A stretch of 64,000 bases of DNA. It comes from Domibacillus aminovorans (lineage in GTDB: Bacteria > Bacillota > Bacilli > Bacillales > Domibacillaceae). Every line of letters begins with the position of its first letter. Position 1 is the first letter of the stretch. Made by a program: the position numbers and the translations under genes. The notes below the pieces were generated by a model that saw only the letters and a list, made by a program, of their open reading frames with translations, had not been told where the DNA came from and made no database searches. Shown in pieces: positions 1 through 9,118 of the stretch. The stretch lies in contig NZ_LQWY01000005.1 in the NCBI RefSeq assembly GCF_001643235.1, forward strand, positions 186,001 through 250,000, read 5' to 3'.

Positions 1-92
1 GTTTTTGAGACGCTTTTCATACAATTTAACAACCATCAATAGAGAAACAATTACGATAAAAAGGATCTGCTGAGGAAAGGGAGATACACTAC

Positions 93-1103
93 ATGTTTGG
101 AATTGGGAGCCGTGATTTAGGCATCGACCTAGGGACTGCAAATACACTTGTTTATGCGAAAGGAAAAGGAGTCATCGTTCGTGAACCATCCGTTGTCGCA
201 TTGCAGACAGATACGAAGCAAATTGTCGCTGTTGGGAATGACGCGCGAAATATGATCGGAAGAACGCCAGGTAATATTATTGCCACACGTCCGATGAAAG
301 ACGGCGTTATTGCTGATTACGAAACGACTGCTACGATGATTAAGTACTACATTAAACAGGCAACAAAAGGCACATCGGGTTTTCTTTCAAGCAAGCCATA
401 TGTTATGGTGTGTGTGCCATCAGGGATTACAGCGGTTGAAAGACGTGCGGTTATCGATGCGACACGTCAGGCCGGTGCGCGTGATGCGTATCCGATTGAA
501 GAGCCATTCGCTGCAGCAATCGGTGCGAATTTACCTGTATGGGAACCGACAGGCAGTATGGTTGTTGACATTGGCGGCGGGACAACAGAAGTAGCGATTA
601 TTTCACTTGGCGGCATCGTGACAAGTGAATCACTTCGAATTGCAGGCGATGAGATGGATGATGCGATCGTGGCATACATTCGCAAGCAATATAACTTGTT
701 AATCGGTGATCGTACATCGGAAATGATCAAGATGGAAATCGGCTCAGCTGGTGATACGGATGATATTCCGAATCTGGAAATTCGCGGCCGTGATTTATTG
801 ACAGGATTGCCGAAAACAATTGAAATTACGGCGAAGGAAATTGCGGATGCATTGAAAGATACCGTATATGCGATTGTCGATACGGTGAAAAGCACGCTTG
901 AAAAAACACCGCCTGAACTGGCAGCAGACATTATGGACCGCGGCATCGTGTTAACAGGCGGCGGTGCACTTCTTCGTAACATGGATAAAGTGATCAGTAA
1001 AGAAACGAATATGCCAGTGATTATCGCAGAAAACCCGCTTGACTGTGTAGCCATTGGGACAGGTCTTGCGCTAGATCATATTCATTTATTTAAAAACAAA
1101 TAA
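93..1103 (+). CDS. mreB: Rod shape-determining protein MreB
   Basis: Actin-like ATPase of 336 residues that forms membrane-associated filaments and directs lateral wall synthesis with MreC, MreD, RodA and PBP2. Visible features are the phosphate-1 motif DLGTANT (residues 12-18), phosphate-2 DIGGGTTE near 158 and the adenosine-type loop [10 protein letters not shown] near 290. Length matches B. subtilis MreB (337). A GGAAAGGGAG ribosome binding site precedes the ATG. It heads mreBCD-minCD; a weak hairpin separates it from mreC. Only 92 bases precede it, so any upstream partner such as radC lies outside the window. Confidence 0.97.
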   Translation: MFGIGSRDLGIDLGTANTLVYAKGKGVIVREPSVVALQTDTKQIVAVGNDARNMIGRTPGNIIATRPMKDGVIADYETTATMIKYYIKQATKGTSGFLSSKPYVMVCVPSGITAVERRAVIDATRQAGARDAYPIEEPFAAAIGANLPVWEPTGSMVVDIGGGTTEVAIISLGGIVTSESLRIAGDEMDDAIVAYIRKQYNLLIGDRTSEMIKMEIGSAGDTDDIPNLEIRGRDLLTGLPKTIEITAKEIADALKDTVYAIVDTVKSTLEKTPPELAADIMDRGIVLTGGGALLRNMDKVISKETNMPVIIAENPLDCVAIGTGLALDHIHLFKNK

Positions 1104-1118
1104 TTTATGACGATGAGG

Positions 1119-1149
1119 CCGGTTCTCCGCGCGTTCTAACCGGTTTTTT
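1119..1149 (+). terminator. Weak terminator-like hairpin between mreB and mreC
   Basis: A 6-bp stem (CCGGTT/AACCGG) with a 13-base loop is followed by six T. The stem is short, so partial readthrough into mreC is likely. Confidence 0.4.
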
Positions 1150-1206
1150 CTGGTGCGCTGAACCTGCCTCACCGTTTTGAATGCTTAGAAAACTGAGGTG
1201 GAATTC

Positions 1207-2100
1207 ATGCCGCAATTTTTAACAAACAAGCGCTTGATCATTTTGCTCGGCAGCATCATTATTCTTGTGGCATTGATCGGCTTTTCCATTCGCGACCGCG
1301 AGAATATTACATGGCCTGAAAAGTTTGTAAAAGATGTGACCGGCTTTGGACAGAACATTATATCGAAACCAGTTAGTGCAATAGAAGAGTTTTTTGACAA
1401 TGTCGGGCGTTTGCGGAATACATACGAAGAAAATGAAAAACTGCGAACGCACTTAGATAAGTTAGCTCAGTTGGAAAGCGATGTTACCCGCTTAGAAAAA
1501 GATAACGTGGAACTGCGGAAGTTACTTGAAAAAGAGGATAGTTTAGCAGATTACGAGCCGGTGCAGGCAACCGTTATTGCCCGCAATCCTGATCGCTGGT
1601 ATGACCTGATTACGATCGATCAAGGTGAATCAAATGGCATTGAACCGGATATGGCTGTTATGACAGCAAGCGGCCTCATTGGAAAAGTAAAAAATACGTC
1701 TAAATTCACATCAACCGTGCAGCTGCTATCGTCAAATGACGCGCAAAATCGTGTCTCGGCTTTGATTCAATCGGATAAATCGAATTATGGGTTGATTGAA
1801 GGGTATGACGATGAGAAAAGAATGCTCAAAATGACAAAAATTCCATCTGATGCAAAAGTGGAAAAAGGACAGTTTGTGACAACGTCAGGTCTCGGCGGCG
1901 TGTTTCCGAAAGGGCTTGTCATTGGAAAAGTAATGGAACTTGTTCCGGATGAATTTGGCTTAACACAAACGGCACTTGTAGAACCTGCCGCAAGCTTCTA
2001 TGATCTTGAGCATGTCATGGTGTCCAAACGTACGATGACGAAAGTGCTTCCGGAAGAAGATAACCGTCAGCAAGTATTAATAGAGGAGGAAGGGCTGTGA
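1207..2100 (+). CDS. mreC: Rod shape-determining protein MreC
   Basis: Bitopic membrane protein of 297 residues that links MreB filaments to the periplasmic-side wall machinery. It has a short cytoplasmic N-terminus, one membrane segment (about residues 12-30, rich in I, L and V), a coiled coil (about 65-112, Glu/Lys-rich heptads) and a C-terminal beta-rich MreC domain. The ATG at 1207 is preferred over a GTG at 1198 because GAGGTG (1195-1200) sits six bases before the ATG and overlaps the GTG. The stop overlaps the GTG start of mreD. Confidence 0.95.
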   Translation: MPQFLTNKRLIILLGSIIILVALIGFSIRDRENITWPEKFVKDVTGFGQNIISKPVSAIEEFFDNVGRLRNTYEENEKLRTHLDKLAQLESDVTRLEKDNVELRKLLEKEDSLADYEPVQATVIARNPDRWYDLITIDQGESNGIEPDMAVMTASGLIGKVKNTSKFTSTVQLLSSNDAQNRVSALIQSDKSNYGLIEGYDDEKRMLKMTKIPSDAKVEKGQFVTTSGLGGVFPKGLVIGKVMELVPDEFGLTQTALVEPAASFYDLEHVMVSKRTMTKVLPEEDNRQQVLIEEEGL

Positions 2101-2609
2101 AAAAAGGACTTCTTCCTCTTTTGATGATTGCACTTTTTTACAGTGACAGTGTCTTTATGCTCTTTTTTCCGGAAAATGTATTTGATGGTGCATACGTACC
2201 AGCACCGCATTTCTTTATTATCGGGCTTTTATTTATGTCGGTCTTCTATGATCGGAATACGGCGATTAAATATGGCTTCTTATTCGGCTTTTTATTTGAT
2301 CTGTTTTATACAGAGCTGCTCGGTGCCTATTTGTTTTTCTTGCCGTTAATTGTCTATATTACGTCAAAACTAACAAAATGGCTGCAAAGCACATTCGTCA
2401 TTTTTTTCATTATTATCTTATTTGATATTGCGTTGTTTGAAATGATTGTGTATGGATTGAATCTGCTTGTTCAGCGGACAGAAGTATCATTTGAACCATT
2501 TGTTTCTATGCGTCTCTACCCAACACTTGCATTAAACGCACTCTATTATATTCTGTTCGCCATTCCGCTCCGAAATGCCTTTCAAAAATTTAAAAACAAA
2601 TTCGGCTAA
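2097..2609 (+). CDS. mreD: Rod shape-determining protein MreD
   Basis: Integral membrane protein of 170 residues with about five hydrophobic segments, typical of MreD, which works with MreC and RodA in the elongasome. The GTG start overlaps the mreC stop by four bases, implying translational coupling; the GAGGAGGAAG site lies inside the end of mreC. Assignment rests on hydrophobicity profile, length (B. subtilis MreD is similar) and position after mreC, because the family is poorly conserved in sequence. Confidence 0.92.
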   Translation: MKKGLLPLLMIALFYSDSVFMLFFPENVFDGAYVPAPHFFIIGLLFMSVFYDRNTAIKYGFLFGFLFDLFYTELLGAYLFFLPLIVYITSKLTKWLQSTFVIFFIIILFDIALFEMIVYGLNLLVQRTEVSFEPFVSMRLYPTLALNALYYILFAIPLRNAFQKFKNKFG

Positions 2610-2676
2610 CTCGTTAAAAAAAGGAACTTGGCATCGTGTTGTCGAATAATGAGACGTACAGAGGTGGAAACTAGCT

Positions 2677-3354
2677 ATGAAAACGGGACAAAACGTAGTC
2701 ATTAAAGGCACGAAAGACGGCCTCACTCTTCAATTAAATGATAAATGTGCGTATAATGAATTAATAGAAGAATTAGTAGAAAAACTGGATACCGTTACAA
2801 ATGATGGGCAGGATGCGCTTATTACCGTAACGGTGCAGACTGGTAATCGTTACGTAACAGAAGAAGACAAAGAAGTATTAAAAAATGTCATTCGAAAGCG
2901 TCAGCACCTCGTAGTTGAGGACATTAAATCAAATGTGATAACGCTTGATGAAGCGGTGCGCTGGAAAGAAGAAGAAGAGATTGTCTCTTATGCGGGCCGG
3001 ATACGTTCGGGACAAGTTCTTGAAGTGCCGGGTAATCTATTATTAGTCGGGGATGTAAACCCGGGCGGCACGATCAAGGCTGGGGGAAGTATTTATGTGA
3101 TGGGCGCATTAAAAGGCGTCGCGCATGCCGGATGCTATGGAAACGACAGGGCTGTTATTGCAGCAGCGAAAATGATGCCGACGCAACTTCGCATCAGTAA
3201 TCATTTGACAAGATCTCCTGACCGTTATGACGAAGAAGAAATAACAGAATCTGAATGCGCTTTTATTAATGAAGCGGATCAACTTGTCATTGACCGGCTG
3301 CAAGTGCTAAAATATTTGCGGCCTGATATATCGACGTTTAAAGGGGGCTTTTGA
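2677..3354 (+). CDS. minC: Septum site-determining protein MinC
   Basis: FtsZ polymerisation inhibitor of 225 residues that, with MinD, blocks division near poles. The N-terminal half is the FtsZ-binding domain; the C-terminal half carries the right-handed beta-helix signature around GDVNPGGTIKAGGSIYVMG (about residues 126-144), used for dimerisation and MinD binding. An AGAGGTGG site precedes the ATG. It is followed by minD after a single base, the standard Bacillales pair. Confidence 0.96.
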   Translation: MKTGQNVVIKGTKDGLTLQLNDKCAYNELIEELVEKLDTVTNDGQDALITVTVQTGNRYVTEEDKEVLKNVIRKRQHLVVEDIKSNVITLDEAVRWKEEEEIVSYAGRIRSGQVLEVPGNLLLVGDVNPGGTIKAGGSIYVMGALKGVAHAGCYGNDRAVIAAAKMMPTQLRISNHLTRSPDRYDEEEITESECAFINEADQLVIDRLQVLKYLRPDISTFKGGF

Positions 3355-3355
3355 A

Positions 3356-4162
3356 GTGGGTGAAGCAATCGTCATTACTTCTGGAAAAGGTGGTGTCGGC
3401 AAAACAACAACGACAGCCAATCTAGGAACAGCGCTCGCGCTGCAAGAAAAGAAAGTGTGTCTCATAGATACAGATATTGGTCTTCGGAATCTCGATGTGG
3501 TCATGGGGCTTGAAAACCGAATTATTTATGACCTTGTCGATGTTGTCGAAGGGCGCTGCAAAACACATCAGGCACTTGTCAAAGATAAGCGTTTTAACGA
3601 TCTTCTTTACTTGCTCCCAGCCGCACAGACGACGGACAAGTCAGCCGTAACACCGGAGCAGATGAAAAAGTTAATAGAAGAATTAAAGCAAGATTATGAT
3701 TACATATTAATCGACTGTCCGGCCGGCATTGAACAAGGCTATAAAAACGCCGTAGCTGGTGCAGATCATGCGATCGTTGTGACGACGCCTGAAAAGTCCG
3801 CTGTACGTGATGCAGATCGCGTCATTGGCCTTCTCGAAAAAGAAGAAGGCATGGCACCGCCGAAACTCGTCGTCAATCGGATTCGCAGTCACATGGTGAG
3901 AGAGGGAGACATGCTCGATGTCGATGAGGTAGCATCACATTTGTCGATTGAATTAATCGGTATAGTTGCAGATGACGATGAAGTGATTAAATCATCCCAT
4001 AACGGAGAGCCAGTTGCTCATAATCCGAATAACCAGGCATCCATTGCATACCGCAATATTGCCCGGCGCATTTTAGGTGAATCTGTGCCGCTCCAGCAGC
4101 CGGATCAACAGCAAGAAACCATTTTCACGAAATTTAAACGATTTATTGGCATAAGCCGATAA
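3356..4162 (+). CDS. minD: Septum site-determining ATPase MinD
   Basis: ParA/MinD-family ATPase of 268 residues. The deviant Walker A GKGGVGKT is at residues 10-17, a Walker B-type IDCPAG near 121, and the C-terminus ends in a basic amphipathic segment (TKFKRFIGISR), the usual membrane-targeting helix. The start is GTG at 3356, after AAAGGGGG at the end of minC. It recruits MinC to the membrane. A strong terminator follows directly, closing the mre-min unit. Confidence 0.97.
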   Translation: MGEAIVITSGKGGVGKTTTTANLGTALALQEKKVCLIDTDIGLRNLDVVMGLENRIIYDLVDVVEGRCKTHQALVKDKRFNDLLYLLPAAQTTDKSAVTPEQMKKLIEELKQDYDYILIDCPAGIEQGYKNAVAGADHAIVVTTPEKSAVRDADRVIGLLEKEEGMAPPKLVVNRIRSHMVREGDMLDVDEVASHLSIELIGIVADDDEVIKSSHNGEPVAHNPNNQASIAYRNIARRILGESVPLQQPDQQQETIFTKFKRFIGISR

Positions 4163-4167
4163 TAGAG

Positions 4168-4194
4168 GAAACCGCTTATTAAAGCGGTTTTTTT
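4168..4194 (+). terminator. Terminator after minD
   Basis: Stem AACCGCTT/AAGCGGTT with a four-base loop, then seven T. It separates mre-min from the sporulation genes downstream. Confidence 0.82.
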
Positions 4195-4195
4195 C

Positions 4196-4222
4196 GTATT
4201 TTCTCCTGCTTTTGCATACACT
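4196..4222 (+). promoter_or_regulatory. Candidate sigma-E promoter for spoIVFA-spoIVFB
   Basis: GTATTT (4196-4201), a 13-base spacer, then CATACACT (4215-4222). The -10 fits the sigma-E type CATACA-T. It starts just after the minD terminator and 25 bases before the spoIVFA start. In B. subtilis spoIVFAB is sigma-E dependent, so context agrees. The sigK candidate promoter has the same 13-base geometry. Confidence 0.55.
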
Positions 4223-4246
4223 TAAGAAAAGGCAGGAGGAGTCATT

Positions 4247-4696
4247 GTGAAGAAGAAAATAGTGGGTTCATTGCTTCTATTTTTATTCGTGTACGCAAAT
4301 CGAGATCATGCGGCTGTCATTTGGTTGTTTACGGATGATTTCACATTTGCCCGTACTGCTTCTATGTATGAACAGCATCTCGGTATATTGCTACCATCTT
4401 TAGATAAAGAAACAGATCGAGCTATTATGGCCGCCAATGTTTCACATGGGTTAAAAGCAGATAAAGAAGGCATGGTCGTACGAATCAATCGAAAAGATCA
4501 TTTAATTGTGCTCCAGCATAAAGATGACAGCGAAACGGAAGTGAATGGTCTGTATGTACATGATTTTCGGCTGTTTGAAAAAGTGAATAAAGGAGAATGG
4601 ATCGGGGAAGCGGCGATGGAATCGGTCCATATTATCGTACGCAAAAATGGACAGGTAATTTCAGAAAAAGTAATGGAGCCTGCAGAAATTGATTAG
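4247..4696 (+). CDS. spoIVFA: SpoIVFA-like stage IV sporulation protein, short form
   Basis: 149-residue protein in the place of SpoIVFA, which holds the SpoIVFB protease inactive at the forespore outer membrane until the SpoIVB signal. It has a possible N-terminal membrane segment (about residues 5-30, interrupted by a polar NRDH patch) and a C-terminal beta-rich region resembling a degenerate peptidase M23 fold. B. subtilis SpoIVFA is about 264 residues, so the N-terminal cytoplasmic part is missing. The GTG start follows GCAGGAGGAG. The end overlaps spoIVFB by eight bases. Identity rests mainly on context. Confidence 0.66.
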   Translation: MKKKIVGSLLLFLFVYANRDHAAVIWLFTDDFTFARTASMYEQHLGILLPSLDKETDRAIMAANVSHGLKADKEGMVVRINRKDHLIVLQHKDDSETEVNGLYVHDFRLFEKVNKGEWIGEAAMESVHIIVRKNGQVISEKVMEPAEID

Positions 4697-5504
4697 CGTT
4701 CATCCGCTTACGTGGCTGCTGGCCGCTGCCGCTGCTGCGATTGGAATGTTTGCAGAAGCTCTTTGTTTATTAATAATTGTTTTTATACATGAACTCGGTC
4801 ACGCGGCAGCGGCAAAATATTGCGGCTGGCGTATTGTCAAAATTGAATTGCTTCCGTTCGGCGGAAAGCTGGAAACGAGTGAACATGCCGGCCGGCCGCT
4901 CACAGAAGAATGGCTTGTCGTCCTGGCCGGTCCAATGATGCATATTCCGATGACGTGTATAGGCATTTTACTTCTGAAAGCAGGTATGATGGAACCGGCA
5001 ATCTATGCGTTGTTTTTTCAATTGAATGTTCTTATTCTTTTCTTTAATTTATTGCCAGTTTTGCCGCTTGACGGTGGAAAAATGGTGTTGCTTCTATTAT
5101 CAGCTGTCCGTCCTTATTATGCTGCGTATAGGCTGGCCATTCATTTCTCTTTTTTTATGCTTGTTTGTCTGTTTGGTGCGGCGGTCTATTTTCTTCCATT
5201 TTATATACAATTAATTTTGACCGTTTCTTATGTTGCAGTACAGCTTCTTGTCATGTGGAAGGAAAAAGAGTATATGTTTATCCGATTTTTAACTGCGCGT
5301 TTTTACGAACCTGTACCCCTCCGAGTAAAGCGAATTCATATTGGCAACCGGCAGTCTTTACTTGAAATGGTTCGCATGTTTCGACGAAATCGAACACATC
5401 TTTTTATTGTGAACCGAAAAGAGAACATCACGGAATCGCGGCTATTGGCATATTATTTTAAAGGTAATAAAAAGGTCGATGAGATCATGGGAAATAACGA
5501 TTGA
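4689..5504 (+). CDS. spoIVFB: Stage IV sporulation intramembrane metalloprotease SpoIVFB
   Basis: Site-2-protease family enzyme of 271 residues that cleaves pro-sigma-K in the mother cell. The zinc motif HELGH is at residues 34-38 inside a membrane helix; the second metal-ligand motif is LPLDGGK near 126-132. There are about six hydrophobic segments, then a C-terminal CBS-like region (HLFIVNRKENITESRLLAYY) where ATP sensing is known for the family. The start is TTG at 4689 within the end of spoIVFA. Its substrate gene sigK lies at 61175-61939 in this window. Confidence 0.93.
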   Translation: MISVHPLTWLLAAAAAAIGMFAEALCLLIIVFIHELGHAAAAKYCGWRIVKIELLPFGGKLETSEHAGRPLTEEWLVVLAGPMMHIPMTCIGILLLKAGMMEPAIYALFFQLNVLILFFNLLPVLPLDGGKMVLLLLSAVRPYYAAYRLAIHFSFFMLVCLFGAAVYFLPFYIQLILTVSYVAVQLLVMWKEKEYMFIRFLTARFYEPVPLRVKRIHIGNRQSLLEMVRMFRRNRTHLFIVNRKENITESRLLAYYFKGNKKVDEIMGNND

Positions 5505-5529
5505 CATAGAAATCTGAAAGTGATAGAAT
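5501..5529 (+). promoter_or_regulatory. Sigma-A promoter for rplU
   Basis: TTGACA (5501-5506), 17-base spacer, TAGAAT (5524-5529). It overlaps the last codons of spoIVFB and drives the L21 leader. Confidence 0.8.
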
Positions 5530-5535
5530 TCATAT

Positions 5536-5637
5536 GTTATTGTTTGTAGCACCCGTGCTACAACCGCACACAGCAGGTTCAAGCATCGAAGGATCACCTG
5601 TCACGTGGCGAGTCTGAGTAACTAGGGAGGTGCAGGA
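5536..5637 (+). ncRNA. Ribosomal protein L21 leader
   Basis: The roughly 100-base 5' leader of rplU has a perfect hairpin (TTGTAGCAC 5544-5552 with GTGCTACAA 5555-5563) and further pairable GC-rich segments before an AGGGAGGTG site. Position and hairpin layout fit the known Bacillales L21 leader, thought to mediate autogenous control by L21. I did not run a covariance model. Confidence 0.7.
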
Positions 5638-5946
5638 ATGTACGCAATTATTGAAACAGGCGGCAAGCAGATCAAAGTTGAAGAAGGCCAAGAAATCTAC
5701 ATCGAAAAATTGAACGCAGCAGATGGTGACTCTGTCACTTTTGATAAAGTTCTTTTCGTTGGCGGCGACGACGTAAAAGTTGGAAGCCCGATCGTAGAAG
5801 GCGCAACGGTAACGGCGAAGGTTGAAAAGCAAGGACGCGCGAAGAAAATCATCGTTTTTAAATTCAAAGCGAAGAAAAACTACCGCAGAAAGCAAGGACA
5901 CCGTCAGCCTTACACAAAAGTAGTCATTGAAAAAATCAACGCATAA
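5638..5946 (+). CDS. rplU: 50S ribosomal protein L21
   Basis: 102 residues, the standard bacterial length. The start [11 protein letters not shown] and the basic C-terminal part ([20 protein letters not shown]) are family signatures for binding 23S rRNA. AGGGAGGTG precedes the ATG. First gene of rplU-prp-rpmA, read from a strong promoter through the L21 leader. Confidence 0.98.
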   Translation: MYAIIETGGKQIKVEEGQEIYIEKLNAADGDSVTFDKVLFVGGDDVKVGSPIVEGATVTAKVEKQGRAKKIIVFKFKAKKNYRRKQGHRQPYTKVVIEKINA

Positions 5947-5958
5947 GGCGATGATCCG

Positions 5959-6291
5959 ATGATTTATGTAAATGTCAAAAAAGATCAATTCGGCTTTATT
6001 TCATCGTTCACAATGGAAGGACATGCCGGTTACGCTGAAAAAGGCGAAGACCTTGTCTGCGCTGGTGCATCGGCTGTTTCATTCGGTTCACTGAATGCAG
6101 TCATAGCACTGACAAACGTAACGCCTGACATTGATCAAGGCGAAGATGGCGGTCTACTTTCATGCTTCATTCCGGAAGACTTGCCGGTTGAAGTCAGAGA
6201 ACAGGTGCAGCTTCTTTTAGAAGGTATGGTCGTTTCATTGCAGACGATTGAACGCGAGTACGGACAGTATATTCAAATAAACTTCCAATAG
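5959..6291 (+). CDS. prp: Ribosomal-processing cysteine protease Prp
   Basis: 110-residue cysteine protease (YsxB family) that removes the N-terminal extension of L27. The catalytic pair falls exactly at His22 (EGHAGYA) and Cys34 (DLVCAGAS), the positions shown in Staphylococcus aureus Prp. It sits between rplU and rpmA, the conserved Firmicutes arrangement. The substrate in rpmA carries the matching cleavage motif. The family is essential where tested. Confidence 0.95.
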   Translation: MIYVNVKKDQFGFISSFTMEGHAGYAEKGEDLVCAGASAVSFGSLNAVIALTNVTPDIDQGEDGGLLSCFIPEDLPVEVREQVQLLLEGMVVSLQTIEREYGQYIQINFQ

Positions 6292-6304
6292 GAGGTGAAA
6301 ACAC

Positions 6305-6589
6305 ATGTTGAAATTAAATCTTCAATTTTTCGCATCCAAAAAAGGGGTAGGTTCTACTCGAAACGGACGTGACTCCCAGTCGAAGCGTCTTGGCGCTAAG
6401 CGTGCTGACGGTCAATTCGTAACAGGCGGATCTATCCTTTACCGTCAACGCGGTACGAAAATTCACCCGGGTGAAAACGTAGGACGTGGCGGAGATGATA
6501 CATTGTTCGCAAAAACGGACGGTATCGTTCGTTTCGAACGCGTTGGACGCGATCGTAAAAAAGTAAGTGTTTATCCAGCTGCTCAATAA
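6305..6589 (+). CDS. rpmA: 50S ribosomal protein L27 with Prp-cleaved extension
   Basis: 94 residues. The N-terminus [10 protein letters not shown] is the Firmicutes L27 extension; Prp is known to cut after the FFA, exposing [14 protein letters not shown], the tail that reaches the peptidyl-transferase centre. The body contains [16 protein letters not shown], an L27 signature. AGGAGGTG site before ATG. The operon ends at a strong terminator 10 bases downstream. Confidence 0.98.
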   Translation: MLKLNLQFFASKKGVGSTRNGRDSQSKRLGAKRADGQFVTGGSILYRQRGTKIHPGENVGRGGDDTLFAKTDGIVRFERVGRDRKKVSVYPAAQ

Positions 6590-6598
6590 GCAGACGGA

Positions 6599-6648
6599 CA
6601 AATGGAGGTGTTCTGAAAGTCATACTTTCGGAACACCTCCATTTTTTT
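6599..6648 (+). terminator. Strong terminator after rpmA
   Basis: A 20-base stem (6601-6620 with 6624-6643, one G-U pair) with a three-base loop, ending in a T run. Closes rplU-prp-rpmA. Confidence 0.93.
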
Positions 6649-6672
6649 ATGCATTGCAGACTATCTTTCCCG

Positions 6673-6700
6673 TTCAAACTGTAAATTTTTCTGCTATACT
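6673..6700 (+). promoter_or_regulatory. Candidate promoter for spo0B-obg
   Basis: TTCAAA (6673-6678), 16-base spacer, TATACT (6695-6700), located between the rpmA terminator and spo0B. Confidence 0.45.
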
Positions 6701-6753
6701 AACAGAAAGGAATTTGTTGTTTTGGAACGGACACGGGAGGTGCACAAGTACAG

Positions 6754-7290
6754 ATGAAAGAAAAAGATTGGACCATTATAGACGTACTCCGTCATGCGCG
6801 GCATGACTGGATGAATGACATACAGCTGATTAAAGGTTTTCTAGCTTTAAATAAAATAGATGAAGCGGCCCGTGCAGCCGATCATATTATTGTCAAAGCT
6901 GTGCAGGAAGCGAAACTGTGCAATCTTGGTATGCCAGGGATGGCGGAGATGTTCATCACATTTAACTGGGAGAAACATAAATTTTTGCTTGAATTTGAAA
7001 TAAATGATGAAATCGTTATAGAAAAAGTGGATGATCAACTTGTGACCCGTTTTTTTCAATCCATCTTTTCATTGTTGGACCGGCACATTTCACAATATAG
7101 CGGTCAACATGTATATACTGAGTTTTTTGAAAAAGAAGGACGTCTGGCTGTAAGGATTGAATGGGACGGTGAGCTTGTCGACCGATCTCGTTTAATAGAA
7201 CAGATCCTGCAATTGCTTCAGTCTGATGCAATGTACGGCGAAATCATGAAATCAGATGATCAGGATATACTAATAGAAGTGAACTTTTAG
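6754..7290 (+). CDS. spo0B: Sporulation initiation phosphotransferase Spo0B
   Basis: 178-residue phosphorelay protein that passes phosphate from Spo0F to Spo0A. The histidine box RHARHDWMNDIQLIKG lies at residues 13-28; His17 aligns with B. subtilis phospho-His30. The rest is a degenerate ATPase-like domain that does not bind ATP in the family. GGGAGGTG precedes the ATG by 11 bases. It is followed by obg after 15 bases, the conserved Bacillus spo0B-obg pair. Confidence 0.93.
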   Translation: MKEKDWTIIDVLRHARHDWMNDIQLIKGFLALNKIDEAARAADHIIVKAVQEAKLCNLGMPGMAEMFITFNWEKHKFLLEFEINDEIVIEKVDDQLVTRFFQSIFSLLDRHISQYSGQHVYTEFFEKEGRLAVRIEWDGELVDRSRLIEQILQLLQSDAMYGEIMKSDDQDILIEVNF

Positions 7291-7305
7291 GAGGAAAAAA
7301 ACAAT

Positions 7306-8595
7306 ATGTTTGTAGATCAGGTTAAGATATATGTAAAAGGCGGCGATGGCGGGAATGGCATGGTTGCATTCCGCCGTGAAAAATATGTGCCAAACGGGGG
7401 TCCGGCTGGCGGTGACGGTGGAAACGGAGCGAATGTTGTATTTGAGGTGGAAGAAGGTTTACGCACGCTGATGGATTTCCGTTATCAGCGTCATTTTAAA
7501 GCGCCCCGAGGAGAACACGGCATGAGCAAAGGGATGCATGGTAAAAATTCAAAAGATATGATCGTTAAAGTACCGCCAGGAACGGTCGTGACAGATGATG
7601 TAACAGGCGAAGTCATTGCGGATTTAGTCGAGCACGGACAGCAGGCCATTATTGCCCGCGGTGGACGCGGTGGACGCGGCAACAGCCGTTTTGCGACACC
7701 GGCAAATCCAGCACCGGAAATTTCAGAGAATGGTGAGCCTGGTCTTGAACGCGACATTACACTAGAATTGAAATTGTTGGCAGATGCCGGACTCGTTGGC
7801 TTTCCAAGCGTCGGTAAATCAACGCTTTTATCGGTCGTCACAGCAGCGAAACCGAAAATTGCAGCATATCATTTCACAACGCTCGTGCCGAATCTCGGCA
7901 TGGTAGAGACGGAAGATGGACGCAGCTTTGTTCTAGCTGATTTACCGGGATTAATTGAAGGAGCGCACGAGGGAACAGGCCTTGGACACCAGTTTTTGCG
8001 CCATATTGAACGGACGCGTGTCATCGTTCACGTACTGGATATGTCTGGTATGGAAGGTCGTGATCCGTATGATGATTACATCACGATTAATAATGAATTG
8101 AAAGAATACAATCTCCGTTTGACGGAGCGTCCGGAAATTATTGTCGCCAATAAAATGGATATGCCGGATGCCGAAGAAAATTTAGCGGCATTTAAGAAAA
8201 AAATTGATCCAGATGCAGTTATTTTTCCGATATCAGCGTTAACACAAAGTGGTTTGCGCGATCTATTATTTTCCATTGCTGATAAAGTGGATGAAACACC
8301 GGAATTCCCACTTGATCACGAAGAAGAAGATTTGTCCGTAAACCGTGTCGTATACCGCCACGAAAAAAAGGATGCGGAATATGTTATCTCTCGTGGCCTG
8401 GATGGTGCATTCGAATTGACAGGCAGCAAAATTGAAAAGCTGTTTAAAATGACCGATTTTTCGCGTGAAGAATCGATTCGCCGATTTGCACGGCAGCTCC
8501 GTTCGATGGGAGTCGATGATGCTTTGCGTGAACGTGGAGCAAAACATGGTGAGATCGTACGTCTCATGGACTATGAGTTTGAATTTATTGACTAA
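7306..8595 (+). CDS. obg: GTPase Obg (CgtA)
   Basis: 429-residue essential GTPase involved in 50S assembly and in Spo0A/general stress signalling. The N-terminal glycine-rich Obg fold (1-158, with GGDGGNG and RGGRGGRG stretches) is followed by the G domain: G1 GFPSVGKST near 165, G3 DLPGLIEGA near 212, G4 NKMD near 282. A C-terminal OCT domain follows. Length matches B. subtilis Obg (428). AGGAGG precedes the ATG. Confidence 0.98.
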   Translation: MFVDQVKIYVKGGDGGNGMVAFRREKYVPNGGPAGGDGGNGANVVFEVEEGLRTLMDFRYQRHFKAPRGEHGMSKGMHGKNSKDMIVKVPPGTVVTDDVTGEVIADLVEHGQQAIIARGGRGGRGNSRFATPANPAPEISENGEPGLERDITLELKLLADAGLVGFPSVGKSTLLSVVTAAKPKIAAYHFTTLVPNLGMVETEDGRSFVLADLPGLIEGAHEGTGLGHQFLRHIERTRVIVHVLDMSGMEGRDPYDDYITINNELKEYNLRLTERPEIIVANKMDMPDAEENLAAFKKKIDPDAVIFPISALTQSGLRDLLFSIADKVDETPEFPLDHEEEDLSVNRVVYRHEKKDAEYVISRGLDGAFELTGSKIEKLFKMTDFSREESIRRFARQLRSMGVDDALRERGAKHGEIVRLMDYEFEFID

Positions 8596-8629
8596 CAGCT
8601 GACAGCGGTTTGGAAAATGGGGGATGGAC

Positions 8630-9085
8630 TTGGGAAAGAAAGAGCAAAATGAAAAATTTTATCTCGTACGTGAAGATGTGCTTCCAGAAGCGATGAAAAA
8701 AACGCTTGACGCAAAAGAGCTGATTGAGCGAAAAAAAGCCGATTCAGTATGGGAAGCTGTTCAGAAAGTGGACTTAAGCCGGAGCGCTTTTTACAAATAC
8801 CGCGATACGGTGTTTCCTTTTCATACGATTGTTAAAGAACGGATTATTACGCTGTTTTTTTATCTGGAAGACCGGTCCGGTACCCTATCTGAACTGCTGG
8901 CGGTTGTGGCGGGCTGCGGTGGAAACATCTTGACGATACATCAGACTATTCCACTGCAGGGGCGCGCAAACGTAACGATTTCTTTAAATGTTACCGATAT
9001 GAAAGTGGGGCTCGATGAACTGCTAGTCCGCTTGAAAAAACTTGAATTTGTCGATACGGTGGAAGTACTCGGTTCGGGTGCTTAA
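8630..9085 (+). CDS. pheB: ACT-domain protein PheB (UPF0735)
   Basis: 151-residue protein with a short helical N-terminus ([17 protein letters not shown]) and a C-terminal ACT domain (about 75-148; [28 protein letters not shown]). Usually found immediately before pheA in Bacillus; a regulatory role in phenylalanine synthesis is assumed, not shown. I prefer TTG at 8630, placed after GGGGGATGG (8619-8627); ATG at 8624 lies inside that site. It may be co-transcribed with obg. Confidence 0.88.
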   Translation: MGKKEQNEKFYLVREDVLPEAMKKTLDAKELIERKKADSVWEAVQKVDLSRSAFYKYRDTVFPFHTIVKERIITLFFYLEDRSGTLSELLAVVAGCGGNILTIHQTIPLQGRANVTISLNVTDMKVGLDELLVRLKKLEFVDTVEVLGSGA

Positions 9086-9118
9086 CGTGTTTTAACAGAG
9101 ACTATAGGAGTGAATGGT

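Noticed and set aside
1-92. Possible 3' end of a gene upstream of mreB
   Set aside because: No frame with family character is visible in 92 bases; only the mreB ribosome binding site is supported.
467-1054. 195-codon minus-strand frame inside mreB
   Set aside because: Serine-rich reverse complement of conserved mreB codons; no start signal.
5530-5988. 152-codon minus-strand frame over the L21 leader and rplU
   Set aside because: It is Phe/Cys-rich, opposite a ribosomal protein gene, with no site or homology; a shadow frame.
6567-6806. 79-codon frame between rpmA and spo0B
   Set aside because: It reads straight through the rpmA terminator hairpin and overlaps spo0B in another frame.
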